A stretch of 64,000 nt of DNA from Antarctobacter sediminis (GCF_019218285.1 NZ_JAHUZG010000001.1:682001-746000), one strand, 5' to 3'. Positions 8,308-17,349 are shown, counted from the first letter of the stretch. Translations and numbers: made by a program. Notes: generated by a model not told the origin, from the sequence alone.

Positions 8308-9501
8308 CTAGAAATTGTCCGGCGGGGCAACCCGTGCCTCGGCTGCAAGACAAGGCAGGTCGGGCGAGGTGAGGCTGCCAAGAAAAGCCTCGATATCGTC
8401 AATCTCTGTCTCTGTCAGGCCAAGGGGGCGGATGCGCGGATCCTGCTCCGGGTGCCGGACGCCCCCTTGGTTGTAAAAGGTCAAGACCTCGCGCAGCGTA
8501 CCGAAATAGCCGTCATGCATGTAGGGCGGCGTCATGGCGACATTGCGCAAACCGGGGGTGCGAAAAGCCCAGCGGTCGGCGGGATCTTCGGTCACTTCGT
8601 AGCGGCCCAGATCGGCCTCACGCGGCGCGCTGACCGATTTGACAAGCGCAAAATCCACCTGATGCACCACCCCGGGTGCAACCTCGATCGGCAGGGTCAG
8701 GGGCGAGGACTGACGCTGATCTTCACGCATGCGGCCATACCCGGTGTCGTGGAACTGCTGATCGGTGAAAAGCCCGTTGTCGACCGTATGACATTCCGCG
8801 CATCCAGCCTTGCCGGCAAACAACGCGAAACCGCGGCGGGCCGCTTCGGGCATGGCGTCGGGGTCCGAGCCATCTTGCCAGAGATCAAAGGCACTGCGCC
8901 CGGCCACAAGGCTGCGTTGGTACGTGGCCAAGGCCGCGCCGATCCGGTCCAGAGAGGCGGGGGCGCCAAAGGCCGCCTGAAACAACGGCGGATAATCAGG
9001 CAGCGCGCGCAGCTTCGCCACAACATGGCCCGCCGATGGGTTCGCCATTTCGTTGATCGCCACAATGGGGCCGATAAACTGTGTTTCCAAAGCGATGTCG
9101 CGGCCATCCTGAAACAGAAGATCAAGGTATCCGACGTTTAGAAGCGTCGGTGCCGAGCGCTTGCTGCTGCGCCCCTCGACACCGACCGCGGTCTTGAGTT
9201 CCACGTTGGTAAAAGCCTGTTCCGGAACGTGGCACATGGCACAGGAAATCGTGCCATTGATGGAAAGGCGTCGGTCAAAGAACAGTTTGCGGCCAAGTTC
9301 GATCTTGGCACGGGTCGGAGGGTTGTCCTCGGGAAAGCGCAGGGTCGGCAGGCCGGCCGGTGGCGTCAGGATCCGGTCCAGCGCCTTGTCCGCCCAATCT
9401 TCGCGTGGCGGACATTCGGCCGGGGCCGAAAAGGCGGGACCGCCAAGGCACAGCAGCAAACCAAGGGTGAGCCGGCGCAGCGCAGGAGAAAGGATCGTCA
9501 T
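8308..9501 (-). CDS. Di-haem cytochrome c peroxidase / MauG-like protein
   Basis: A 397-aa periplasmic protein with a Sec signal peptide (about 1-25) and two c-type haem sites, CAMCH (87-91) and CAECH (234-238), the layout of the bacterial CcpA/MauG family. It overlaps the SCO gene stop (ATGA). In known methanethiol oxidase clusters a MauG-domain protein accompanies mtoX and SCO1/SenC, where it is thought to help mature the oxidase; the same trio occurs here, which favours a maturation role over simple peroxide removal. Confidence 0.88.
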   Translation of the reverse strand: MTILSPALRRLTLGLLLCLGGPAFSAPAECPPREDWADKALDRILTPPAGLPTLRFPEDNPPTRAKIELGRKLFFDRRLSINGTISCAMCHVPEQAFTNVELKTAVGVEGRSSKRSAPTLLNVGYLDLLFQDGRDIALETQFIGPIVAINEMANPSAGHVVAKLRALPDYPPLFQAAFGAPASLDRIGAALATYQRSLVAGRSAFDLWQDGSDPDAMPEAARRGFALFAGKAGCAECHTVDNGLFTDQQFHDTGYGRMREDQRQSSPLTLPIEVAPGVVHQVDFALVKSVSAPREADLGRYEVTEDPADRWAFRTPGLRNVAMTPPYMHDGYFGTLREVLTFYNQGGVRHPEQDPRIRPLGLTETEIDDIEAFLGSLTSPDLPCLAAEARVAPPDNF

Positions 9502-10208
9502 AACCGGCCTTCCTCCATCAGCAGGGTTTCCACATCCGTCATCAAAAGCCGGGGATCGATCAGGCCCAGACCATAAACGTTGCGGATCACGCCATTGCGG
9601 TCGACCAGATACATGCGCAGCAGATGGTTCAGGGTCTCCTGATCGTCCGACCTGTCTACCACCTGACCAAACCCGTCAATGATCGGCTGCAACGCGGTTT
9701 GCCCACTGGTTGTCAGCACCTCCCAGGGTATTTTTCGGTCGGCGGAGTCGGCGTGGGTGATCGGATAGGCAAAGGAGTCGATGGCCGCGACGGTGTCGCG
9801 TTCGGGATCAAAGCTGATGGTCAGCAACTGCACGTTTTCGTTCAGGATCGGGGCGGCGATGCTGGCGTCGTGGATTTCGAACAGGGTCGACATGGCCAAC
9901 GGACAGCCGTCCGTGTCGCCGCACATAAGATAGACGAAACTGACAAGGGTGATCTTGCCATCAAGGATCTTGGACAGCTGACGTTCCTGCCCATGGACAT
10001 CCAGCACCGTACCGTCAGGCGCGGTCTTGATCGCATGCAGCGGATAGCTGCCCGGTGCGGGCGGGTCGAAATCGAATTCTGGCCCCACGGGAAACAATGC
10101 GGCTAGCGCCGCTGGTTCCGGCTCAGGTTTGAACGGCTGCACGACCCAGGCCGCAAGGGCCGAAACGCTCAGCAACAGGAAAGACAGGATAAGTAGCGGA
10201 GTGCGCAT
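9498..10208 (-). CDS. SCO1/SenC-like copper chaperone with atypical Cys spacing
   Basis: A 236-aa protein anchored or exported by an N-terminal hydrophobic segment (residues 1-22), with a thioredoxin-like fold of the SCO1/SenC type. The copper motif reads CGDTDGCP (Cys96, Cys102), a CX5CP spacing, whereas classical SCO proteins have CX3CP. The start at 10208 follows an AAGGGG element. It lies between mtoX and the MauG-like gene; by analogy with described mtoX clusters it probably delivers copper to methanethiol oxidase. Confidence 0.8.
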   Translation of the reverse strand: MRTPLLILSFLLLSVSALAAWVVQPFKPEPEPAALAALFPVGPEFDFDPPAPGSYPLHAIKTAPDGTVLDVHGQERQLSKILDGKITLVSFVYLMCGDTDGCPLAMSTLFEIHDASIAAPILNENVQLLTISFDPERDTVAAIDSFAYPITHADSADRKIPWEVLTTSGQTALQPIIDGFGQVVDRSDDQETLNHLLRMYLVDRNGVIRNVYGLGLIDPRLLMTDVETLLMEEGRL

Positions 10209-10233
10209 GGAACAGGCCCCTTGATACAGGAAA

Positions 10234-10260
10234 CCGGCGGCGCACAATGCACGCCGCCGG
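10234..10260 (-). promoter_or_regulatory. Intercistronic hairpin between mtoX and SCO
   Basis: A perfect 9-bp stem, CCGGCGGCG/CGCCGCCGG with a 9-nt loop, fills most of the 61-bp gap after mtoX. There is no T-run, so it may protect the mtoX 3' end or lower expression of the accessory genes rather than end transcription. Confidence 0.45.
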
Positions 10261-10269
10261 ACGAGGGGT

Positions 10270-11583
10270 TTACGAGGTATAAAGCTTGGACGAGCCAAAG
10301 CGCATGATATGCGCGCGGCCAAGGTTCAGCTTGTAGAAGTCGATCGAGAAATCCTCGACCAGTTCCGAACCATCCCACGTGTAGGCCTTGAGATACTGTT
10401 CGTCCGCCGCGCCTTTCTTGTCCCAGTTGGCCAACAGCGACGAGGTGAAATAGACCCGTTTGCCGTCCCAGCTTTGGCTGACCATGTTGACCTGCGCGCC
10501 AATGACCTTTTCGTAAATCTGTTTCGGATTGTGCGGATCGGACACGTCAAAGAGCCGGGTCTTGCCGTCCATGAAGGTGTTCACCCACAGGTGCTGATCG
10601 TCTGCGGTGATCGAGATGTCCACGGGCAGCGGAATATCGGCCGGGTTGCCGATATCTCCCACATCCTTGGCCTGCCATTCACCGTCTTCGTCCTCGTAGA
10701 TCAGCCAAAGCTTTGAGGTCAGCGCCGTCGTGCTGAAGGCGTAGTTTGCATTCGCCCCCCAGGCAAAGCGGATCTCAAGCGGCGCACCCGGCACGTTGAA
10801 AACCTTCTTGGGCTGGCGTGTATGCAGATCCCATTGCACGATGGTATTGCCGAAACGCTTCATCGCCTCGGCATCCTGTAGCATCTGGCCAAAATCCATC
10901 ATGTAATTCGACCAGCCCGTAAAGGACGAGGTCAGCATGACATTCTTGCGGATCAGGGCGCGCACATCATAGCCAAAGCCATCCGCCACCGCGCCGTCGA
11001 CCTTGACCGCGCCTTGCAGGTCGGATTCCGTCGGGATCGGGTAGGTGGCGATGTATTCCCCGTCGTCATTGTATTCGACAAGAGCCGTGCGACCGCCATG
11101 GTCCTGATCGTTCGACAGGGCCGTGATCAGCATGCGTCCCGGCACCGCAAAGAAGGTATGCGGCCCGACAAAGCCACCGCTGTCGCTGACAAAGGTTTCG
11201 ATGGTCTTGTGCAGGGTCGGCTTGGCCGGGTCGCTATGGACGTCGAAAATGAAGATGCGATTGGTGTCCAACCCACCGGCCCAGTAATAGCGGCGATCCG
11301 ACGAAAACCCGCCGTGATGCGCCTCGTTCCGGCCCCCGACCGACAGGCTTGCGATCACCTGTCCGCGCGTCGGCGATCCGGGCCGCAGGTCGATCGTCAC
11401 CAGCTTGTCCTGTTCGTCTCCCATGCCCTCGACGCCCAGCGTCCAGACATAGACGAATTCCTCGTGCCCGGTGATCTTGGGCATGTAGGGCGACTGGCAA
11501 GTCTCATCCGCCCGTGCCGCGCCAAAGGCGCTTGCCACCGCGATGGCCGAGGTTGCCGCCATCAGGAAATTTCTTCTGAACAT
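10270..11583 (-). CDS. mtoX: Methanethiol oxidase (SBP56/SELENBP1 family)
   Basis: A 437-aa periplasmic enzyme of the selenium-binding protein 56 family. The N-terminus MFRRNFLMAATSAIAVASA looks like a twin-arginine signal with cleavage near residue 25. Family landmarks include EEFVYVWTLGVEG, EAHHGGFSSDRRYYWAG and GPHTFFAVPGRMLI. Bacterial members oxidise methanethiol with oxygen and water to formaldehyde, hydrogen sulfide and hydrogen peroxide and contain copper. The SCO1/SenC and MauG genes downstream are the known partners of mtoX, which makes this call firmer than homology alone. An IclR-type gene lies 33 bp upstream on the same strand. In roseobacters the substrate would come from DMSP demethiolation. 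Confidence 0.9.
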   Translation of the reverse strand: MFRRNFLMAATSAIAVASAFGAARADETCQSPYMPKITGHEEFVYVWTLGVEGMGDEQDKLVTIDLRPGSPTRGQVIASLSVGGRNEAHHGGFSSDRRYYWAGGLDTNRIFIFDVHSDPAKPTLHKTIETFVSDSGGFVGPHTFFAVPGRMLITALSNDQDHGGRTALVEYNDDGEYIATYPIPTESDLQGAVKVDGAVADGFGYDVRALIRKNVMLTSSFTGWSNYMMDFGQMLQDAEAMKRFGNTIVQWDLHTRQPKKVFNVPGAPLEIRFAWGANANYAFSTTALTSKLWLIYEDEDGEWQAKDVGDIGNPADIPLPVDISITADDQHLWVNTFMDGKTRLFDVSDPHNPKQIYEKVIGAQVNMVSQSWDGKRVYFTSSLLANWDKKGAADEQYLKAYTWDGSELVEDFSIDFYKLNLGRAHIMRFGSSKLYTS

Positions 11584-11616
11584 GTTTCTCCTCCCTGTTC
11601 AAAACGAATAATCATT

Positions 11617-12429
11617 TCAATGAGGTCGTCTCGGCACCTCCCTTGCCGAGGCCAATGCCTCGTTATTGGTGGACTCGGCCTCGACGACCGAACAATGCTG
11701 GATCGCTGCTGCTGCCCTGACGGCCTCCTCCCGCAGGACAGGCAGGATCCGGTTCTGAATCACCGCCTTGATGCGGTGCGAGGGGCCGACAACCCCGATG
11801 CTGAAAATGGCCCCCAGCCGGTCGACGATGATAGGGACCGCGATGCTGCTGACGCCTTCGTCGATTTCCGCATCGCAGATGGCAAAACCCTGCCTGCGGA
11901 CCTGATCCAGTTCACGGGCGATCAACTCGGGTTTGACGATGGTACGTTCGGTAAAACGAAACGGGTTCGCATCCATCAATTCCGAGCGGATCTCGGGCGC
12001 GATGAAGGCGGCAATCGCCTTGGCCGAGGAACAGGCGTGCACCGGGCGGGGGCCCAGGCCCGGATAGATGTACGACACCGCCGGATCACTGGGAATTTCC
12101 ACATGGATCAGATCGACCCGGCCACCGCGATAGCGCGCCAAAAAGGCGGTTTCCGACAGGTCCGACACCAGCTTGGCGAGGATACTGGACACCGCGTTGA
12201 CCACATGGGCGTCGGATTTGCCGGTCAGGGCGATACGGATGAACCGCATTCCCAGCACATAGCGCCCGCCTTCGGCACTTTCCTCGACAAAGCCGCAGTC
12301 CACCAAAGACGCGATGTTTCGATAGATGCTTGCCCTCGGAACATTGGTCATCCCGGACAGGTCATTCACGCTGACCGGCTTTCCGGCGGCGGCGATGGCT
12401 TCGAGGATTTGGATGAGGCGTTCTTGCAC
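11617..12429 (-). CDS. IclR family transcriptional regulator
   Basis: A 270-aa regulator with an N-terminal winged HTH (residues ~1-60, with PRASIYRNIASLVDCGFV as recognition region) and a C-terminal IclR effector domain. Translation probably starts at GTG 12429; the ribosome-binding site is weak. It is the first gene of the mtoX operon, so it probably controls itself and methanethiol oxidation. The inducer is unknown. Confidence 0.88.
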   Translation of the reverse strand: MQERLIQILEAIAAAGKPVSVNDLSGMTNVPRASIYRNIASLVDCGFVEESAEGGRYVLGMRFIRIALTGKSDAHVVNAVSSILAKLVSDLSETAFLARYRGGRVDLIHVEIPSDPAVSYIYPGLGPRPVHACSSAKAIAAFIAPEIRSELMDANPFRFTERTIVKPELIARELDQVRRQGFAICDAEIDEGVSSIAVPIIVDRLGAIFSIGVVGPSHRIKAVIQNRILPVLREEAVRAAAAIQHCSVVEAESTNNEALASAREVPRRPH

Positions 12430-12661
12430 GGCGGAGTCTCACGATTCGGACACTCTTATCGTTATTTGAGAATCGAAATCGGTCAACAACTTCTGCATGC
12501 AAGCCCGCTCAATGGGCTGGACTACGGTTGCGCCAAAGGCAAATCGCGTGCGAAGAATAGATGAAGAAAGGTTCGTAGTATTTTGCTTTCAAACTATAAA
12601 GGCGAAGCTTGACGCTCCGCCATTCAACAGCTTTTGCCGGCAGGCCCCGGGATATTCAGTT

Positions 12662-13015
12662 CTAATTGTCCGAAGTTTCGAGGGCAGGTGCCGCCATATA
12701 CCGAATGGCCGCTTCGATGTCGTCGACCGAACAGTCCTCGCACAGCCCCTTGGCCGGCATGGCACCAAAACCGGTCATGGCGCGCCCGATTACATGGTCC
12801 AACCCCGGTTCCAGACGAAGGCTCCACTGGGCTGTATTGTTCAGTTTCGGCGAGGACACCATGATGTTTTCCGGGGCGTGACACGCGGCGCAATATTCCT
12901 GATACACCTGCTGTCCACGCGCGGTGTCTTGCGCCAGTGCAGGCACCGGAGCCGCAAACCCGATGGTCAATAGCGTCAGGGCAGCCAGAACATGAAGAAG
13001 GATCGTGCGGATCAT
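12662..13015 (-). CDS. Cytochrome c5-like monohaem protein
   Basis: A 117-aa exported cytochrome with a Sec signal peptide ending near ALA28, a haem site CAACH (42-46), a likely axial Met in GAMPAKG (Met86) and the CEDC pair (Cys92/Cys95) typical of the c5 class. GGAG lies 8 nt before the ATG. It sits upstream of the iclR-mtoX operon and just after the terminator of an exported hydrolase gene. It probably carries electrons in the periplasm; a link to MtoX or the MauG-like protein is only suggested by proximity. Confidence 0.88.
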   Translation of the reverse strand: MIRTILLHVLAALTLLTIGFAAPVPALAQDTARGQQVYQEYCAACHAPENIMVSSPKLNNTAQWSLRLEPGLDHVIGRAMTGFGAMPAKGLCEDCSVDDIEAAIRYMAAPALETSDN

Positions 13016-13030
13016 CTTGGGATCTCCTGA

Positions 13031-13064
13031 AAAAAGACGCCGGGCAATTGTTCTGCCCGGCGTC
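13031..13064 (-). terminator. Terminator after exported isochorismatase gene
   Basis: A perfect 10-bp stem, GACGCCGGGC/GCCCGGCGTC with a 9-nt loop, is followed on the minus strand by CTTTTTTC. It lies just past the hydrolase stop and directly before the ribosome-binding site of the cytochrome gene, so it separates the two units. Confidence 0.75.
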
Positions 13065-13072
13065 CGAATGGG

Positions 13073-13777
13073 TTACTTGCCTTCCTTGGCACCAAACATC
13101 TGCTCGGCATAGATCACGCCCAGGCCGTAGCCGCCCGCATGTTCCTTGGCGATGGCCATGGTGCCGGCATAGGTTTCGCCACGCGCCCAGTCGCGCTGAA
13201 GCTCAAGAAGGTACTGGACCCAGGTGATCGGGGTGGCACCGGCGTCGATCATGCGCTGAACAGCCATGTCATGCGCCTCGTCAGTCACACCGCCCGAGGC
13301 ATCGGTCACGATATAGACGTCATAGCCCTGTTCGATGGCCGAAAGCGCGGGCAGGACTACACAGACCTCGGTCCACAGACCGGCCATGACCACCTTTTTG
13401 CGGCCGTTTTCCTTGATGACATTGACGACGTTGTCATCTTCCCATGTGTTCATCGTGGTGCGGTCTATCGGCACCTGATCGGGAAAGACGGCCTGAATCT
13501 CGGGGAAGATGTAGCCGGAAAAGCTTTCGGCTGCGACCGTGGTCAGGATGGTCGGCACGTTGAACAGCTTGGCGCTTTTGGCAAGGCCAACGGTGTTGTT
13601 GCGCAGTTCGGCCACGTCGATTGACTTGGTGGCAAAGGCCATCTGCGGCTGATGGTCGATCAGCAACAAGGTGTGGTTGTCCGGCGTCAGCAGGCTTTCG
13701 GCTGGATCAGCGGCCTGTGCGGCGGTGAAGGACAGGGCAAAGGCGACAAGAGTCGCGCCGATTGTCTTGAGTTTCAT
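13073..13777 (-). CDS. Exported isochorismatase-fold cysteine hydrolase
   Basis: A 234-aa protein with a clear Sec signal peptide (MKLKTIGATLVAFALSFTAA, cleavage near AQA22) and an isochorismatase/YcaC-like fold. The catalytic Asp is in LLLIDHQ (Asp41) and the Cys in WTEVCVV (Cys139). Relatives such as YcaC are usually cytoplasmic, so the signal peptide is unusual. ATG 13777 is preferred over an upstream ATG because AAGGAA precedes it and the signal peptide begins there. It is probably cotranscribed with the mhqD/mhqO-like genes. Substrate unknown. Confidence 0.82.
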   Translation of the reverse strand: MKLKTIGATLVAFALSFTAAQAADPAESLLTPDNHTLLLIDHQPQMAFATKSIDVAELRNNTVGLAKSAKLFNVPTILTTVAAESFSGYIFPEIQAVFPDQVPIDRTTMNTWEDDNVVNVIKENGRKKVVMAGLWTEVCVVLPALSAIEQGYDVYIVTDASGGVTDEAHDMAVQRMIDAGATPITWVQYLLELQRDWARGETYAGTMAIAKEHAGGYGLGVIYAEQMFGAKEGK

Positions 13778-13874
13778 GGCATTTCCTTGGTTGCAGAGAA
13801 GGTTGAGTTGGGAGGGAGGGTGAAACATCCCGCGACCGGTCAGAGATCTATTGGACCGGAGGCGAAATTCGGGG

Positions 13875-14501
13875 TCAGCGCGCCGAAGCAGCGGCGTTGC
13901 GGTTCAGAAAGCCGGCCAGCGCGGTGAATTCCTCGGGGCGGATTTCATGTCCGCCGGGGTGGGTCACAAGATCGACCTGTGCCCCCTGATCGGTAAAATA
14001 CGCGGCCAGGTCCTGTGTCATCGGGAAGGGGCAGATCGGGTCGCGTTTCCCGGCGGTGATCAGAACATCCTTGCCCGCAAGGCCAGGGTTCGCAGCAGGG
14101 CTCCACGGGATCAGCGGATGCATCAACGCCACGCCGTCGAACAGCCCCGCCTGCTGCAAGACCACCGAGGCAAGGATATTGGCCCCGTTTGAATAGCCGA
14201 CACCGAGGACAGGCACCTGTGGGTGGCGCGCCTTGTGCGCCGCGACAAACCCCGCCATCTTGTCCGTCCGCGTGGCGAGGTCGTCCATGTCATAGACACC
14301 TTCGCCGGTCCGGCGAAAGAACCGCTTGGCACCACCTTCGTAGACATCGCCCCGAGGCGATACGACGCCCGCACGCGGTGCCAGTTTGCGGACCAGCGCG
14401 GCCAGTTGCGTTTCGTCGCCGCCCGTGCCGTGAAAGGCAAAGATCAGCGGTTGTCCCGACGCCGGAGCGTGGGAGATATGCACATAAGCATCAAGTGACA
14501 T
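13875..14501 (-). CDS. MhqD-like alpha/beta hydrolase (carboxylesterase)
   Basis: A 208-aa cytoplasmic hydrolase of the phospholipase/carboxylesterase family. The triad can be placed: Ser104 in GYSNG, Asp154 in GKRDPICP, His185 in PGGHEI. It is encoded after an MhqO-like ring-cleaving dioxygenase; the same pairing forms the methylhydroquinone-resistance genes of Bacillus subtilis. A role in quinone or aromatic electrophile detoxification is inferred from that pairing. Confidence 0.82.
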   Translation of the reverse strand: MSLDAYVHISHAPASGQPLIFAFHGTGGDETQLAALVRKLAPRAGVVSPRGDVYEGGAKRFFRRTGEGVYDMDDLATRTDKMAGFVAAHKARHPQVPVLGVGYSNGANILASVVLQQAGLFDGVALMHPLIPWSPAANPGLAGKDVLITAGKRDPICPFPMTQDLAAYFTDQGAQVDLVTHPGGHEIRPEEFTALAGFLNRNAAASAR

Positions 14502-14519
14502 TGGTCTTTCCCGGTTGAG

Positions 14520-14547
14520 GCGCCGCCAGACAGGGAACCGGCGGCGC
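14520..14547 (-). promoter_or_regulatory. Intercistronic hairpin between mhqO-like and mhqD-like genes
   Basis: GCGCCGCC/GGCGGCGC forms an 8-bp stem around a 12-nt loop in the 58-bp gap between the two genes. It has no T-run and may affect relative expression or message stability. Confidence 0.35.
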
Positions 14548-14559
14548 AGAGCCAGTGGA

Positions 14560-15492
14560 TCAGTCCGTCAGGGCCGGCAGGATCTGTTCGATCTGCGGGC
14601 GCAGGCGGGCGTGCTGTGTCGGGATCTTCAACGCCTCACCCAGATGGGCGGGGTCTTCGTCGCGGGCGAAACCGGGTTCATTGGTGGCAACCTCGAAAAG
14701 AACGCCGCCTGGGGTGCGGAAATAGATCGCCCAAAAGTAATCCCGGTCGATCACCGGCGTGATGTGATACCCCGCCTTCACCAGCGCCTCGCGCACCTCA
14801 AGCTGTGCGGCGCGGTCTTCGACGGCAAAGGCCACGTGATGAACCGAACCGGCACCTTCGCGCGCCCGTACCGCGTCCAGCGGCACTTCGAGGTCGACCA
14901 CATCCGCGCCGTTGCCGTTTTTCATGACAAAGCGGGTCAGGGTGCCCGAGCTTTCGCCAAGGTCGTACCCCATGAACCGCAACAAGTCTGCGGTGGCTTT
15001 CTTTTCATGCAGGCGCATGGTGACGCCAAAAAAGCCGCGAATGGCAACATCCGTTGGAACATCGGACCCGTCATAGGGGGCACGCGTATCGCCGGACACC
15101 TCCACAAGGGCAAAGCCGTCACCATCCGGTCCGTGGAACCGCAACCGGTTCTGGCCAAAACGCTTTTCGGCCTGAACGCCGCGCACCTGGGCCTTGGTCA
15201 GGCGATCCTGCCAGTAGGGCAGCGCACCTTCAGGGACCGCAAAGGCGGTTTCCGAAACCGCACCTGTGCCGGGCTTTCCTTTCACGATGTGCGGAAAGGG
15301 AAAGTAGGTCATGATGGTCCCGGCAGAGCCGGTCTCGTCACCGTAATACAGATGGTACACATCTGGGGCGTCGAAGTTGACGGTTTTCTTCACACGACGC
15401 AGGCCAAGCAGCTTGGTGAAGAACCTGTTGTTTTCCCGCGCATCCGCCGCCATCGAGGTGACGTGGTGCAATCCTCTGATCTTGTTGATCAT
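14560..15492 (-). CDS. MhqO-like ring-cleaving dioxygenase (VOC family)
   Basis: A 310-aa protein with two vicinal-oxygen-chelate (glyoxalase/bleomycin) modules. Metal ligands are expected from the N-terminal GLHHVT His, the VHHVAF His and the C-terminal LFEVAT Glu. The length and two-module layout match the MhqO/PcpA-type hydroquinone dioxygenases. I place the start at ATG 15492, since GGAG lies 6 nt before it; an ATG at 15498 is too close to that site. It is divergent from a LysR gene and followed by an MhqD-like esterase. Confidence 0.85.
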   Translation of the reverse strand: MINKIRGLHHVTSMAADARENNRFFTKLLGLRRVKKTVNFDAPDVYHLYYGDETGSAGTIMTYFPFPHIVKGKPGTGAVSETAFAVPEGALPYWQDRLTKAQVRGVQAEKRFGQNRLRFHGPDGDGFALVEVSGDTRAPYDGSDVPTDVAIRGFFGVTMRLHEKKATADLLRFMGYDLGESSGTLTRFVMKNGNGADVVDLEVPLDAVRAREGAGSVHHVAFAVEDRAAQLEVREALVKAGYHITPVIDRDYFWAIYFRTPGGVLFEVATNEPGFARDEDPAHLGEALKIPTQHARLRPQIEQILPALTD

Positions 15493-15543
15493 TTTCATCT
15501 CCGTGCGTCTTGTTCGCTTGTTGAGAGGAGATATAGCGCAGGG

Positions 15544-15558
15544 TTCTGTTGCGCAGAA
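15544..15558. promoter_or_regulatory. LysR operator candidate
   Basis: TTCTG-TTGCG-CAGAA is a perfect inverted repeat in the 114-bp gap between divergent mhqO-like and lysR genes. Its size and position fit a LysR recognition site; binding is inferred. Confidence 0.4.
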
Positions 15559-15606
15559 TGTTCATAATCTTGCATTCACTATTGCGCCGAGTGTAATGGT
15601 CGCCGC

Positions 15607-16506
15607 ATGGGTGAACTGGAACAGATCAAGGTTTTTCTGGCGGTGGCCGAGCAGCAGGGGTTTGCCGCTGCGGCGCGTCAGCTGGGCATGACCCCGGCCT
15701 CTGTTACGCGGACAGTGGCCGCGCTGGAGGAACGGCTGGGGGTGCAATTGCTGATCCGCACCACGCGGCAGGTTTCGCTGACCTCCGCCGGCGCGGTCTT
15801 TGCGGCCCGTGTCGCGCCATTGGCGGAGGAACTGACCGCCGCAACACGGGACACGCGGGATGCGCAGGGCGTTGCCTCTGGCCGGTTGCGATTGAGTGCG
15901 CCGATGTCCTTCGGGGAAAAGGTCCTGCCGGAGGTTCTGTCGCGCTTTTCGCAACTGCACCCGAATATCCGGGTGGGCGTGAACCTGACCGACACTTTCG
16001 TCGACATCAACGAGGGTGAATATGATCTGGCAATCCGGATCTCTGGCCCTCCGACAGATAAATCGACGATTTGGCGCAAGATCCTGCCGATCCCGCGTGT
16101 TCTTGTGGCCTCACCGGCCTTTCTTGAAAAATCCGGTACTCCGGAAACCCCTGAGGATCTGGGGGGCCTTGCGAAACTGGGGTATTGCAACAGCCTGCGG
16201 CCCGAGGTCTGGGAGCTGTCCAAAGGGCCCGCGAGGCGCAGCCTGCGGGTCGAAGGTGCGTTGAACTCGAACAACGGCGATCTGCTGGCCAAGCTGGCAC
16301 TGAACGGTGAGGGCGTTGCGCTGTTGCCGGGCTTCATTATCCGCGAGGCGCTGGCGGATGGGCGTTTGGTCGAGGTGTTGCCAGATTGGTCGACGCCGGA
16401 AATCTGGCTGACGCTGTACTATCCACCCTACGACCGGCTGCCGCTGCATGTGGCGACGTTTTCGGATTACTTCCAATCCTGCGTCAAGGATCACGTCACG
16501 ATCTGA
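15607..16506 (+). CDS. LysR family regulator of the mhqO-like operon
   Basis: A 299-aa regulator with an N-terminal winged HTH (FAAAARQLGMTPASVTRTVA) and a substrate-binding domain of the CrgA/DsdC-like class (SGRLRLSAPMSFGE). It is divergent from the ring-cleaving dioxygenase operon, the classic layout for a LysR protein controlling its neighbour. The inducer is probably a quinone or aromatic compound if the MhqO assignment holds. Confidence 0.9.
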   Translation: MGELEQIKVFLAVAEQQGFAAAARQLGMTPASVTRTVAALEERLGVQLLIRTTRQVSLTSAGAVFAARVAPLAEELTAATRDTRDAQGVASGRLRLSAPMSFGEKVLPEVLSRFSQLHPNIRVGVNLTDTFVDINEGEYDLAIRISGPPTDKSTIWRKILPIPRVLVASPAFLEKSGTPETPEDLGGLAKLGYCNSLRPEVWELSKGPARRSLRVEGALNSNNGDLLAKLALNGEGVALLPGFIIREALADGRLVEVLPDWSTPEIWLTLYYPPYDRLPLHVATFSDYFQSCVKDHVTI

Positions 16507-16563
16507 CAGATCGCCGCGTCGAATTGGGGGCAGGGTGGCTGGACCCCGCCCCACAAGGTTGGA

Positions 16564-17349
16564 TTACCGGTCGCCGAACATGTCGCCCAGCCCACCCAGA
16601 ACCGAACCTTCTCCCTTGCTGCCGCCCGGACCGGCAGCGCGCAGCACACGGTCCGCAAGGCGCGAGAAGGGCAGGCTTTGCAAAAAGACAGTGCCGGGGC
16701 CACGCAGAGTCGCGAGAAAGATGCCTTCACCGCCAAAGACCATCGACTTGAGGTTCCCGGCGCGTTCGATGTCGTATTGGACGCCGCTGGTCATGGCCGC
16801 AAGACAGCCCGTGTCGACGCGCAGGACCTCTCCGGCCTGCAATTCACGCCGGATTACCGTGCCGCCCACATGGATGAATGCCATGCCGTCGCCGTTCAGG
16901 CGTTGCAGGATAAAGCCCTCGCCCCCAAAGAACCCGGCCCCCAGTTTACGTTGAAAGGCAATGTCAGTGGTCGTGCCAAAAGCAGCACAGAGAAAGGCAT
17001 CTTTCTGGCAGATCAACTCACCGCCCATTTCCGCCATGTCGACGGGGATGATCTTGCCCGGGTAAGGCGCGGCAAAGGCCACGCGCTTTTTGCCCTGACC
17101 GTTGTTGGTGAAATGGGTCATGAAGATCGATTCACCGGTCAGCACACGTTTGCCAACGTTCAGCAGCGAATCCATGATCCCGCCTGACGGGCGGGCGCCG
17201 TCGCCCAGCCGCGTTTCGAAACCGATGCCATCGTCCATATAGTTCATGGCACCGGCTTCGGCGATCACCACTTCGGCAGGGTCAAGCTCTACCTCGACGA
17301 TCTGCATGTCATCGCCGAAAATCTCATAGTCCACTTCATGACAGCGCAT
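16564..17349 (-). CDS. TIGR00266/AIM24 family protein
   Basis: A 261-aa soluble protein of the AIM24/DUF124 beta-rich family. Recognisable features are the Gly-rich [19 protein letters not shown] segment and the repeated beta turns ending in a C-terminal Gly-rich tail. ATG 17349 is chosen because the upstream frame lacks family sequence. The biochemical role of this family in bacteria is not established. It appears monocistronic. Confidence 0.85.
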   Translation of the reverse strand: MRCHEVDYEIFGDDMQIVEVELDPAEVVIAEAGAMNYMDDGIGFETRLGDGARPSGGIMDSLLNVGKRVLTGESIFMTHFTNNGQGKKRVAFAAPYPGKIIPVDMAEMGGELICQKDAFLCAAFGTTTDIAFQRKLGAGFFGGEGFILQRLNGDGMAFIHVGGTVIRRELQAGEVLRVDTGCLAAMTSGVQYDIERAGNLKSMVFGGEGIFLATLRGPGTVFLQSLPFSRLADRVLRAAGPGGSKGEGSVLGGLGDMFGDR

